From positions 1-18,766 of the forward strand of contig CAJXDV010000010.1 in the NCBI GenBank assembly GCA_913052435.1: a stretch of 18,766 nucleotides of DNA, in the 5' to 3' direction. Of the stretch, positions 5,164-12,991 are shown piece by piece. The notes beneath the pieces are model-generated. The model was not told the origin of the DNA and did no database searches. It was given only the letters and a program-made list of their open reading frames with translations. Every line of letters begins with the position of its first letter. The stretch's first letter is position 1. The translations under genes and the position numbers were made by a program. Source of the stretch: an uncultured Pelagibacteraceae bacterium (lineage in GTDB: Bacteria; Pseudomonadota; Alphaproteobacteria; Pelagibacterales; Pelagibacteraceae).

Positions 5164-6452
5164 TAATTGGATTTAATTATTGCATTATCTTTTATCAAAT
5201 ACATATTGCCATTATGGACATACGGTCTTGAAATTTTTGATCCGTGAAGTTTAACAATATTTTCTTGTATGCCTGTTGCAATATCAATTTTAACTAATCT
5301 ACCATTATTTAAAGACAAATAAATTTTATTTCTTGCTATTACAAAGCCAGTTGGTTTAATTTTGTTTTTTTTGTCTTCAATATTGGTTAAGGCGTTCGTT
5401 ATTCTAACTATATTTCCTGTTTGATCTTCTATGATAAATACATATCCTTCTTCTGAAACTGAAAAAATTAAATTTTCAACAATTGTTGGCCTTAAACTAG
5501 AATTTACAGTTTGTTTCCATTTAACTATTCCAGACCTTGCATCAATTGAAAATATTTCATTTTTATTATTTGAGAAATAAATTGAATTATTGGCAAATAC
5601 TAAATCTGAATTTTCTAAACTAAATGCATTCTGATAAATTACATTACTTTGTGTGGGTGTTTGCCAAACTAAACTACCATCTTCCACATTTAAAGCAGTG
5701 ACATCACCCAGATTGTTTATAAAATAAACAATCTTCCCTTTTAAAACTAATGATAATTTTTTTTGAGATTTGATGAATGTATCTTCAGTTTTAAAGTTCC
5801 ATATTTCATTTCCTTCTTTAATAGAAAAACACCTAATTACATTATCAAAGTCAATTGTTATAAAATTATCTTTAAAAATTTTAACATTGGAATTAAATGG
5901 AGATAAGCTATTTTTTGACCAAACCAATTCACCGTTACTTAAATTAATTAAATAACGTTTTGACAAGGTATCAGTCACTATTAAATTTTGGTCATTTTGT
6001 GCAAAATATAAAATAGGATTTAATTTTTTTTCTTTTTTATTGTAATGATTTGTTTTCCAAATTTCTTTTAAATCATCATTAATTTTAAATATTGAGCCTT
6101 TGCCATCAAAAAAAACAATGCCATTATCATCTGTAAAAATTAATTCAGGCTGAGTAAAATCAAACTGATCAATGGTTTTAAACTTAAATGAGGATATTTT
6201 TTGAAAATTCGTTTCAAAATTAATATTGCCACTGTTATTGCTATTATTTCTTAAAAAAGGCTTACCTTTTGTTGATTTTGTTAATTGAATCTTTAGGTCA
6301 GGATTTAATTCTTTTTCGATTGGTTTAGCCTTTTCAAATAAATTTTGAATATTATTGTCTTGTTCGACAACATCTTTTTTTGAAAAGCTGCAATTTGATA
6401 ATAATGCTAAAAAAAATAAATATAAAAAAAATCTATTCACTGAAATCTGCAC
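5163..6452 (-). CDS. bamB: BamB-like PQQ-repeat lipoprotein
   Basis: Outer-membrane lipoprotein of the BAM beta-barrel assembly machinery, by family and context. 429 residues. The N-terminus MQISVNRFFLYLFFLALLSNC is a lipoprotein signal with the acylated Cys at C21; Asn at -1 is atypical of the lipobox. A disordered linker (about 22-75) precedes repeated PQQ-type propeller blades: GELVWSKNS, GNEIWNFKTED, DGSLVWQTPTQ, SGIVKWKQTVN, QTGNIVRITN and ATGIQENIVK. The spacing fits a beta-propeller as in BamB. The upstream gene encodes a YfgM-like TPR protein whose 3' end overlaps this start by 20 nt, an association also found in E. coli (yfgM-bamB); the usual next gene, der, is absent here. Confidence 0.85.
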   Translation of the reverse strand: MQISVNRFFLYLFFLALLSNCSFSKKDVVEQDNNIQNLFEKAKPIEKELNPDLKIQLTKSTKGKPFLRNNSNNSGNINFETNFQKISSFKFKTIDQFDFTQPELIFTDDNGIVFFDGKGSIFKINDDLKEIWKTNHYNKKEKKLNPILYFAQNDQNLIVTDTLSKRYLINLSNGELVWSKNSLSPFNSNVKIFKDNFITIDFDNVIRCFSIKEGNEIWNFKTEDTFIKSQKKLSLVLKGKIVYFINNLGDVTALNVEDGSLVWQTPTQSNVIYQNAFSLENSDLVFANNSIYFSNNKNEIFSIDARSGIVKWKQTVNSSLRPTIVENLIFSVSEEGYVFIIEDQTGNIVRITNALTNIEDKKNKIKPTGFVIARNKIYLSLNNGRLVKIDIATGIQENIVKLHGSKISRPYVHNGNMYLIKDNAIIKSN

Positions 6453-7077
6453 GAATTCTTTTTTGCGCTTTTAATTTTAATTTCGAACTAATGTTTTCAA
6501 GACTAATTATTTGATCAAAAAATTCTTTAGATTTTAGTTTCTGATTTTTTGAAAAATAGTATTCCGCCATTAAATATAAAGCATGAGGCTTCCAAATACT
6601 TTCTGATTTAATTACTGGATTTAATATACTTAATAATTCATTTTCATTTGCAAAATCTGAATTAAATAAGCCTTTTTTAAAAATAGTTAAATTTTTAATT
6701 TCTTCATCAAGGTCTGCTTCATAGATCAAAATATCAAAATAACTGTTAATTTCATTGTTTGAATTAATCAAATCATTATCCAATAAAAAATAAAAAGCTA
6801 AAGGAGAATATGTTTTGTCTTTAGCTTTGATAATTTCTTTAAAAACTGTCTCAATATTTTCTTTTTGATTTGAGTTATATTTTATAACTGCAAGATTATA
6901 TTTGTTTGCCAATTCCTTTTTTTTACCTGATTTATAATCATCATAAAAAAAGAAACCAAATAAACCTAAAATAATTATAACTAAAATAGCAATTAATTGT
7001 TTTTTATAATTTATAAAAAAATTTTTAATTTTTTCGTTACGTGTATTAGCATTAATAATTTCTATATCTTCTTCCAT
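6433..7077 (-). CDS. YfgM-like single-pass membrane TPR protein
   Basis: 214 residues: an acidic cytoplasmic N-terminus (MEEDIEIINA) and basic stretch, one transmembrane helix at about 28-45 (LIAILVIIILGLFGFFFY), then a periplasmic helical domain of TPR-like pairs. YSPLAFYFLLDNDL (about 92-105) and WKPHALYLMAEYYFSKNQKLKSKEFF (about 161-186) are the clearest repeats, the latter with the A-Y-x-x-A-E-Y/F pattern. This is the architecture of YfgM-type ancillary SecYEG/periplasmic-chaperone partners. Location just upstream of, and overlapping, bamB supports the assignment. It shares 1 nt with the acnA stop. Sequence is strongly Lys/Asn/Ile-rich, so repeat identification is by pattern only. Confidence 0.8.
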   Translation of the reverse strand: MEEDIEIINANTRNEKIKNFFINYKKQLIAILVIIILGLFGFFFYDDYKSGKKKELANKYNLAVIKYNSNQKENIETVFKEIIKAKDKTYSPLAFYFLLDNDLINSNNEINSYFDILIYEADLDEEIKNLTIFKKGLFNSDFANENELLSILNPVIKSESIWKPHALYLMAEYYFSKNQKLKSKEFFDQIISLENISSKLKLKAQKRIRADFSE

Positions 7078-9746
7078 TAAATCATATTCCTTAACACATA
7101 TTGTAGAATGCCACCATTTTTATAATACTCTAGTTCATTTTTAGTGTCTATTCTGCATAACATTTTAATTTTTTTAACTTCAGCAGATTTGTATTTTATT
7201 TTAACAGTTACATGATCGCCAGGATTAATACCTTTTTCAATATCAAGAATGCTTATTAATTCAGCACCTGTTAAAATTAAGTTTTTTCTGTTCACATCAT
7301 CAATAAATTGCAAAGGTAAAATGCCCATTCCTATTAAATTGGATCTGTGTATTCTCTCGAAACTTTCAGCTAATACGGCTTTAATTCCTAAAAGTTTTGC
7401 ACCCTTAGCGGCCCAGTCTCTTGAGGAACCTGTGCCGTATTCCTTTCCAGCAATAACAACTAAATCAGTACCTCTTTTTTTATACTCAACTACCGCATCA
7501 TAAACTGACATAACCTTTTCTTCAGGATAAAGTTTTGTAAATCCTCCTTCTGTGCCTGGTGCCATCTCATTTTTTATTCGAATATTTGCAAATGTTCCTC
7601 TCATCATTACTTCATGGTTTCCTCTTCTTGAGCCATAGGAATTATAATCTTTAGGCAATATTTGATACTTCATAAAATATTCACCTGTGGGGCTTTCTTT
7701 TTGAATAGAACCTGCTGGAGAAATATGATCCGTTGTTACCATATCATCTAAAATTAATAGTGGTCTTGCATCTTTTATTTCTTTAAATCCTTCAGGTTCA
7801 TCAGATAGGTTATCAAAGAAAGGTGGTTTTTTTACATAAGTAGATGTTTCTTCCCAGTTATAAATGCTACTTTGTTCTGTTTTAATTTTTTGCCATTGTT
7901 CTGGTCCCAGTGAAACATTTGAGTATCTTTTTATAAACATTTCTGCGTTTAATGAATCGCTTAAAGTGTCTTCTATTTCTTTATTGCTTGGCCATATATC
8001 TTTTAGATAAACATCATTTCCATCTTTATCCTTCCCTAAAGGTTCTTTATATAAATCAACTCTCATAGATCCTGCTATAGCATATGCGACTACTAAAGGA
8101 GGTGAAGCTAAATAATTGGCTTTAACCAAAGGTGAAATTCTACCTTCAAAATTTCTATTTCCAGATAATACTGAAACAGCATAAATATTATCTTTTTTTA
8201 CAGATTCAGAAATATTTTCAGGCAGCGGTCCAGAATTACCAATACAAGTAGTGCATCCGTAACCAACAAGATTAAAACCTAGTTGATCTAAATAAGAATT
8301 TAAACCTGATTTTTCTAAATAATCTGTAACAACTTGCGAACCTGGTGCTAAAGAAGTTTTTACCCAAGGTTTTGTTTTTAAACCTTTTTCAATCGCTTTT
8401 TTTGCAAGCAAACCTGCTCCAATTAAAACATTTGGATTTGACGTATTAGTACAAGAAGTTATTGCGGCAATTAAAATATCTCCGTCTTTAATCTTAAATT
8501 CTTCATTTGCAACTTTAGAAACTGTTGGATCACTTTTTTTAGATACTTTTTCAAATATTTTTTTAAAATTTTGTGCAGCTTCTGTTAATAAAACTTTATC
8601 TTGCGGTCTTTTTGGTCCCGATATTGTCGGGACTACTGTGGTCATATCTAAAGATAAAGTATCTGTAAATACAATATCATTACTTGCCCAAAGACCTTGC
8701 TCCTTTGCATATTTTTCGACAATATCTACTGTTTGATTATCTCTTCCAGAAAATCTTAAATATTTTAATGTTTCATCATCAATTGGGAAAAATCCACAAG
8801 TAGCACCATATTCAGGTGCCATGTTAGCAATTGTTGCACGATCAGCTAAGGTTAAATTTTTCAAACCTTCTCCATAAAATTCAACAAACTTTCCAACCAC
8901 TCCCTTATCTCTTAACATTTTAACTACTGTTAAAACTAAATCTGTTGCTGTTGTTCCTTCTGGAAGTTCATTTTTCATTTCAAATCCAATTACTTCCGGA
9001 ATTAACATTGAAATTGGTTGTCCAAGCATGCCTGCTTCTGCCTCAATTCCACCGACTCCCCAACCTAAAACAGATAATCCATTAACCATTGTTGTATGAC
9101 TATCGGTCCCAACTAATGTGTCTGGGAAAATGTAATTTTCGTTTTCAATTTTTTTTGTCCAAACAACTTTTGATAAATATTCTAAATTTACTTGGTGACA
9201 GATACCTGTTCCTGGAGGAATAATTCTAAAGTTGTTAAATGCTTGTTGGCCCCATTTCAAAAAAGAGTACCTTTCAGCATTTCTTTGAAATTCAATATCA
9301 ACATTTTCTTTTAGAGAATTTTTGCTAGCAAATTTGTCTACTTGCACTGAGTGGTCTATTACCAAATCTACAGATAACAAAGGGTTTATGGTCTTTGGAT
9401 CCTTGTTTTTCTCTTTAACGGCCTCTCGCATTGCAGCTAAATCTGCGACTGCTGGTATTCCAGTATAATCTTGTAGCAAAACTCTGGCTGGTCTGTAAGC
9501 TATTTCAGTTTTGGATTTTTTATTTATTAACCACTCTTTAATTGCTTCGATTTGATTTTTATTAACACTTAAATCATCCTCATATCTTAATAAATTTTCT
9601 AATAAAACTTTAATTGATTTTGGAAGTTTTGATATACCGTTTAATCCATTATTTTCAGCTTCTTTTAGAGAATAATACTTATAATCTTTACCATTTATTG
9701 TTATTTTGCTAAGTGATTTAAAAGAATTTTTTGTTCCAGTTTTCAT
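7077..9746 (-). CDS. acnA: Aconitate hydratase A
   Basis: TCA-cycle enzyme interconverting citrate and isocitrate through a 4Fe-4S cluster; cytoplasmic. 889 residues, matching AcnA/IRP-type aconitases (about 890). Cluster ligands are C432 in ITSCTNTSNP and C498 and C501 in GYGCTTCIGNSGPLPE. Other landmarks are LVGTDSHTTMVNGL (211-224), the early RPARVLLQDYTGIPAVADLAAMR (85-107), and the C-terminal swivel domain with VVIAGKEYGTGSSRDWAAKG followed by AVLAESFERIHRSNL. All expected domains are complete with no frameshift. It sits 7 nt after the LysE-like gene and overlaps the TPR gene by 1 nt. Confidence 0.97.
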   Translation of the reverse strand: MKTGTKNSFKSLSKITINGKDYKYYSLKEAENNGLNGISKLPKSIKVLLENLLRYEDDLSVNKNQIEAIKEWLINKKSKTEIAYRPARVLLQDYTGIPAVADLAAMREAVKEKNKDPKTINPLLSVDLVIDHSVQVDKFASKNSLKENVDIEFQRNAERYSFLKWGQQAFNNFRIIPPGTGICHQVNLEYLSKVVWTKKIENENYIFPDTLVGTDSHTTMVNGLSVLGWGVGGIEAEAGMLGQPISMLIPEVIGFEMKNELPEGTTATDLVLTVVKMLRDKGVVGKFVEFYGEGLKNLTLADRATIANMAPEYGATCGFFPIDDETLKYLRFSGRDNQTVDIVEKYAKEQGLWASNDIVFTDTLSLDMTTVVPTISGPKRPQDKVLLTEAAQNFKKIFEKVSKKSDPTVSKVANEEFKIKDGDILIAAITSCTNTSNPNVLIGAGLLAKKAIEKGLKTKPWVKTSLAPGSQVVTDYLEKSGLNSYLDQLGFNLVGYGCTTCIGNSGPLPENISESVKKDNIYAVSVLSGNRNFEGRISPLVKANYLASPPLVVAYAIAGSMRVDLYKEPLGKDKDGNDVYLKDIWPSNKEIEDTLSDSLNAEMFIKRYSNVSLGPEQWQKIKTEQSSIYNWEETSTYVKKPPFFDNLSDEPEGFKEIKDARPLLILDDMVTTDHISPAGSIQKESPTGEYFMKYQILPKDYNSYGSRRGNHEVMMRGTFANIRIKNEMAPGTEGGFTKLYPEEKVMSVYDAVVEYKKRGTDLVVIAGKEYGTGSSRDWAAKGAKLLGIKAVLAESFERIHRSNLIGMGILPLQFIDDVNRKNLILTGAELISILDIEKGINPGDHVTVKIKYKSAEVKKIKMLCRIDTKNELEYYKNGGILQYVLRNMI

Positions 9747-9753
9747 ATTTTTT

Positions 9754-10344
9754 TTAGTAATAAAAAGTTGCTATACAACTCAATAGGAGCCCTGACATAA
9801 CATAATTAAACCATTTAATAAATTTCTCATTTGTCGCAAATTTCCTCATAAACTTTCCAGCTAACACCCAAAAAATTATACTATTTACAGCAAAAAAGAA
9901 TGCAATTCCAATTAGCCAAAAAGAATGGCTTAAAAAATTTTCTCCAGTTTCTACGTATGTGGAAACAGATATTATGGCCACTATTACACCTTTAGGATTA
10001 AAAAATTGATACATAAAAGTATCTATAAATTTAACAGGGTTTAAATTTTCTTTGTTGTTAGAACTTTTTGAAAAAGATATTTTGTAAGCTAAATATATTA
10101 AAAAAACACTTCCTGTAATAACCAATGTTTCTTGAATTATTGGGTATAATTTAAATAAATTAATTAAACCAAAGTTAACTACTGTAACTAATGTGCTAAA
10201 TCCAAATATTACACCTAACATCAAAGGAATGGTTTTTATTATGCCGTGGTTAAATCCAGAGTGAAAACCAACAATATTGTTTGGCCCCGGAGAGCAACTT
10301 GCAACAAACATCAATAATGACAAAGATAAAATTTCAGGATGCAT
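9754..10344 (-). CDS. LysE/RhtB-family amino-acid exporter
   Basis: Inner-membrane exporter of the LysE superfamily, which extrudes amino acids or their derivatives. 196 residues, typical length. The family motif SPGPNN is at 18-23 within the first helix, followed by GFHSGFNHGI and about six hydrophobic segments. YQFFNPKGVIVAII (about 111-124) is the second conserved element before the final helices. The exact substrate cannot be read from sequence. It lies 2 nt downstream of csaA and 7 nt upstream of acnA, so co-transcription is likely. Confidence 0.9.
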   Translation of the reverse strand: MHPEILSLSLLMFVASCSPGPNNIVGFHSGFNHGIIKTIPLMLGVIFGFSTLVTVVNFGLINLFKLYPIIQETLVITGSVFLIYLAYKISFSKSSNNKENLNPVKFIDTFMYQFFNPKGVIVAIISVSTYVETGENFLSHSFWLIGIAFFFAVNSIIFWVLAGKFMRKFATNEKFIKWFNYVMSGLLLSCIATFYY

Positions 10345-10346
10345 TT

Positions 10347-10688
10347 TTATGCAATCGGCAAACCATTTTCAGCTTTTTGAGATGGATGAACAAGAGTAAC
10401 TTTGCCTTCTTGATCAATTGCTCCTAATACTAAAACTTGTGAAACAATACCTGCTATATTTTTTTCTGGAAAATTACAAACTGCAATAACTTGCTTACCT
10501 TTTAGATTTTCTTCATTGTAGTAATCAGATATTTGAGCTGATGATTGTTTGATTCCAATTTCTTTTCCAAAATCAACTTCAACAACTAAAGAAGGTTTTC
10601 TGGCTTTTTCATTTTGTTTAACAGATATTACAGTTCCAATTCGAATATCCACTTTATCAAATATGTCGTAGGTTATTTGTTCTTTCAT
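10347..10688 (-). CDS. csaA: CsaA-like tRNA-binding / chaperone protein
   Basis: 113-residue OB-fold protein of the CsaA family, described as a secretion-related chaperone with a tRNA-binding (EMAP-II-like) domain; cytoplasmic. Diagnostic segments are VDIRIGTVISVK (13-24), KARKPSLVVEVDFG (28-41), IGIKQSSAQI (44-53), VIAVCNFPEKNIAGIVSQVL (68-87) and the conserved C-terminal NGLPIA. Length is normal. It is the first gene of the seven-gene minus-strand run. Only 25 AT-only nucleotides separate its ATG from the divergent argE ATG, with no Shine-Dalgarno, so a very short or absent 5' UTR is likely. Confidence 0.93.
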   Translation of the reverse strand: MKEQITYDIFDKVDIRIGTVISVKQNEKARKPSLVVEVDFGKEIGIKQSSAQISDYYNEENLKGKQVIAVCNFPEKNIAGIVSQVLVLGAIDQEGKVTLVHPSQKAENGLPIA

Positions 10689-10713
10689 GAAATTAATATA
10701 TAATTAAATATAT
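10689..10713. promoter_or_regulatory. Compact divergent csaA/argE promoter region
   Basis: All 25 nt between the two divergent start codons are A/T except one C next to the csaA ATG. TATAAT at 10699-10704 reads toward argE. On the other strand TATATT (10695-10700) reads toward csaA. Each lies 6-9 nt from its start codon, and neither gene has a Shine-Dalgarno. Matches of this kind are easy to get in A/T-only DNA; -35 elements are not convincing. Confidence 0.35.
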
Positions 10714-11904
10714 ATGAGTACAGAAAATAATTTAAAATCTCTATACGAAAATTCAATTAAAATATTATCTGATTTAATTGCATTTCAAACTGTTTCTGGT
10801 GAAAATAATAACTCGTTAATAGATTATTGTGATGAAATATTAAAATCTTTAGGTGCAACTTCATTTAGAACTTTTGATGATGAAAAAAAAAGAGTAAACC
10901 TTTTTGCTACACTAAAAGCAAAAAATCAAAATGAAAAAAAACCAATTATATTATCTGGTCACACTGATGTTGTTCCTGTTTCTAAAAGTTGGGACACAGA
11001 CCCATTTAAAGCAACAATAAAAGACGATAAACTATATGGAAGAGGTGCTTGCGATATGAAAGGATTTATTGCATGTGCGCTTGCTTATGCGCCAGAATTT
11101 TCTAAAGCAAATTTAGATAGAGACATTCACTTTTCATTTACATTTGATGAAGAAACAGCTTGTCAAGGAGCTCCTATATTAATTAAAGAATTAATTAAAA
11201 GAGGAATTAAAGATGGAATTTGTATTGTCGGTGAACCAACCAGTATGAAAATTATTAATGGCCATAAGGGATATTATGAATACAATACTCAATTTAAAGG
11301 ATTGGCTGGACATAGTTCTGCTCCACATAAGGGTGTGAATGCTATTGAATATGCCATTAGATATATCAATAAACTTATAGAAATAAGAGAAACTTTGAAA
11401 TTAAGGGCTCCAAAAAATTCTACTTTTGACCCACTTTATACCACATTACAAATAGGAGTTATTTCCGGAGGCACCGCAAGAAATGTTATTGCTGACAAAT
11501 GTAATGTTGAATGGGATTTAAGACCAGTTGTTAAAGAAGATGGTGTATTTGTTAATTCGGAAATAGATAAATTTGCAAAAGAAACTCTTATGCCGGAAAT
11601 GGTTAAAATATATCCAAAATCATTTATTAAAAAAGAAATTATCGGTGAGATTATTGGTTTTGATAAAGAAGAAAATTCTCAAGCTTGTGAATTGATATCA
11701 AGTTTAACCGGTGATAATTCTAGAGGAGTAGTGTCATTTGGAACAGAAGCTGGATTATTTCAAGAAATAGGTATTAGCACTGTTGTGTGCGGACCCGGTT
11801 CCATTGAACAAGCTCACAAAGTTGATGAATATATTGTGTTAGATCAATTAAAAGAATGTTTAAAACTTCTTGAAGGAATTAAAATTAAATCATCAACAAA
11901 TTAG
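10714..11904 (+). CDS. argE: Acetylornithine deacetylase (M20 family)
   Basis: Zinc hydrolase that removes the acetyl group from N-acetylornithine to give ornithine in arginine biosynthesis; cytoplasmic. 396 residues, usual for ArgE. Metal/catalytic residues can be placed: H83 and D85 in SGHTDVVPV, D114 in GRGACDMKG, E146-E147 in TFDEETACQGAP, E174 in GEPTS, and H368 near the C-terminus in EQAHKVDEYI. The dimerisation domain insertion starts about residue 185 (GHKGYYEY...GLAGHSSAPHKGVNA). Related M20 succinyl-diaminopimelate desuccinylases are an alternative, but GEPT and GAPILI favour ArgE. It stands alone on the plus strand. A TATAAT at 10699-10704, 9 nt before the ATG, would give a leaderless or near-leaderless transcript. 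Confidence 0.92.
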   Translation: MSTENNLKSLYENSIKILSDLIAFQTVSGENNNSLIDYCDEILKSLGATSFRTFDDEKKRVNLFATLKAKNQNEKKPIILSGHTDVVPVSKSWDTDPFKATIKDDKLYGRGACDMKGFIACALAYAPEFSKANLDRDIHFSFTFDEETACQGAPILIKELIKRGIKDGICIVGEPTSMKIINGHKGYYEYNTQFKGLAGHSSAPHKGVNAIEYAIRYINKLIEIRETLKLRAPKNSTFDPLYTTLQIGVISGGTARNVIADKCNVEWDLRPVVKEDGVFVNSEIDKFAKETLMPEMVKIYPKSFIKKEIIGEIIGFDKEENSQACELISSLTGDNSRGVVSFGTEAGLFQEIGISTVVCGPGSIEQAHKVDEYIVLDQLKECLKLLEGIKIKSSTN

Positions 11905-11953
11905 GTATTTAATTCCAGCCACCAACAATTTTTATTTCTAAAAATAATGTAGA

Positions 11954-12919
11954 CTAAACTTTTTTATTTGCAAATAAATTTGTTAATTCATATATGATTG
12001 TTGCGGCAGCTAACGATGTAAGTTCAGCATGATCATACGCTGGAGCAACCTCGACTACATCTGCAGAAATTAAATTCACTCCTGAAAGACCTCTTAAAAC
12101 ATTTACTATTTCTCTTGTTGTCATTCCTGCGATTTCAGGAGTGCCAGTTCCTGGAGCATGAGCAGGGTCTAAAACATCTATATCAATTGAGAGATATAAT
12201 GGGTTGTCACCCACTCTTTTTCTTATCCTTTCTACAATTTTATCAATTCCCTCTGTTTGAAATTCGTCACAATGTATTATTTTAAAACCAAAACTTTCAT
12301 CATTTTTTAGATCATCTCTACTATATAATGGTCCTCTAATACCTACATGCATTGAAGCTTCATCTAAAAATAAATTTTCTTCACGAGCCCTTCTAAATGG
12401 CGTTCCATGTGTATATGGTGCGCCAAAATAAGTATCCCATGTATCAAGATGAGCATCAAAATGAACTAACGCAACAGGTCCATTGTTAATTTTGTTTAAT
12501 GCTCTAAGTAATGGGAATGCAATTGTATGATCTCCACCCATACTAATTATGCCACCAACTTTATTTAATAATTCCAATGCACCATTTTCGATTTGTTTAA
12601 TGGCTTCATTAATATTAAAAGGATTACAAGTAATATCTCCGGCATCAGCAACTTGTTGAACCTTGAAAGGTTCTACATCATAGTTTGGGTGGTAATTAGT
12701 TCTTAAATGTCTTGATGCTTGTCTAATACTTTGGGGACCAAATCTTGCTCCAGGTCTATAGCTTGTACCTGCATCAAAAGGAATTCCAACAATTGCAACA
12801 TCACAACTTTCAACATCTCTTAATTCTGGAAGTCGAGCGAAGGTGTTGGCTCCAGCAAATCTTGGAACCTTGGTTCCCATTACTGGTTGAATAGGATTTT
12901 TATTTTTTTCTTTTTTCAT
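11954..12919 (-). CDS. speB: Agmatinase-family ureohydrolase
   Basis: Mn-dependent ureohydrolase that releases urea from a guanidino compound, most likely agmatine to putrescine; cytoplasmic. 321 residues. Metal ligands are visible: H131 in GGDHT (128-132), D155, H157 and D159 in HFDAHLDT, and D246 and D248 in SIDIDVLDPAHAPGTGTPE. GARFGPQSIRQASR (57-70) is the conserved N-terminal element. Agmatinase, guanidinobutyrase and other guanidino-hydrolases share these motifs, so substrate is inferred. The neighbouring polyamine-type ABC transporter is consistent with a polyamine role. It is convergent with argE and 72 nt downstream of the fadN-like gene. Confidence 0.88.
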   Translation of the reverse strand: MKKEKNKNPIQPVMGTKVPRFAGANTFARLPELRDVESCDVAIVGIPFDAGTSYRPGARFGPQSIRQASRHLRTNYHPNYDVEPFKVQQVADAGDITCNPFNINEAIKQIENGALELLNKVGGIISMGGDHTIAFPLLRALNKINNGPVALVHFDAHLDTWDTYFGAPYTHGTPFRRAREENLFLDEASMHVGIRGPLYSRDDLKNDESFGFKIIHCDEFQTEGIDKIVERIRKRVGDNPLYLSIDIDVLDPAHAPGTGTPEIAGMTTREIVNVLRGLSGVNLISADVVEVAPAYDHAELTSLAAATIIYELTNLFANKKV

Positions 12920-12991
12920 TTATAAAACTCAAATATTTTTGTTAAAAATAATAACTGTTTTTGATTTTAAATACTATTATTTGATATATTA

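Noticed and set aside
11928..11945. A/T-only stem-loop between convergent argE and speB
   Set aside because: Seven A-T pairs around a 4-nt loop with no GC and no T-tract; expected by chance in such sequence.
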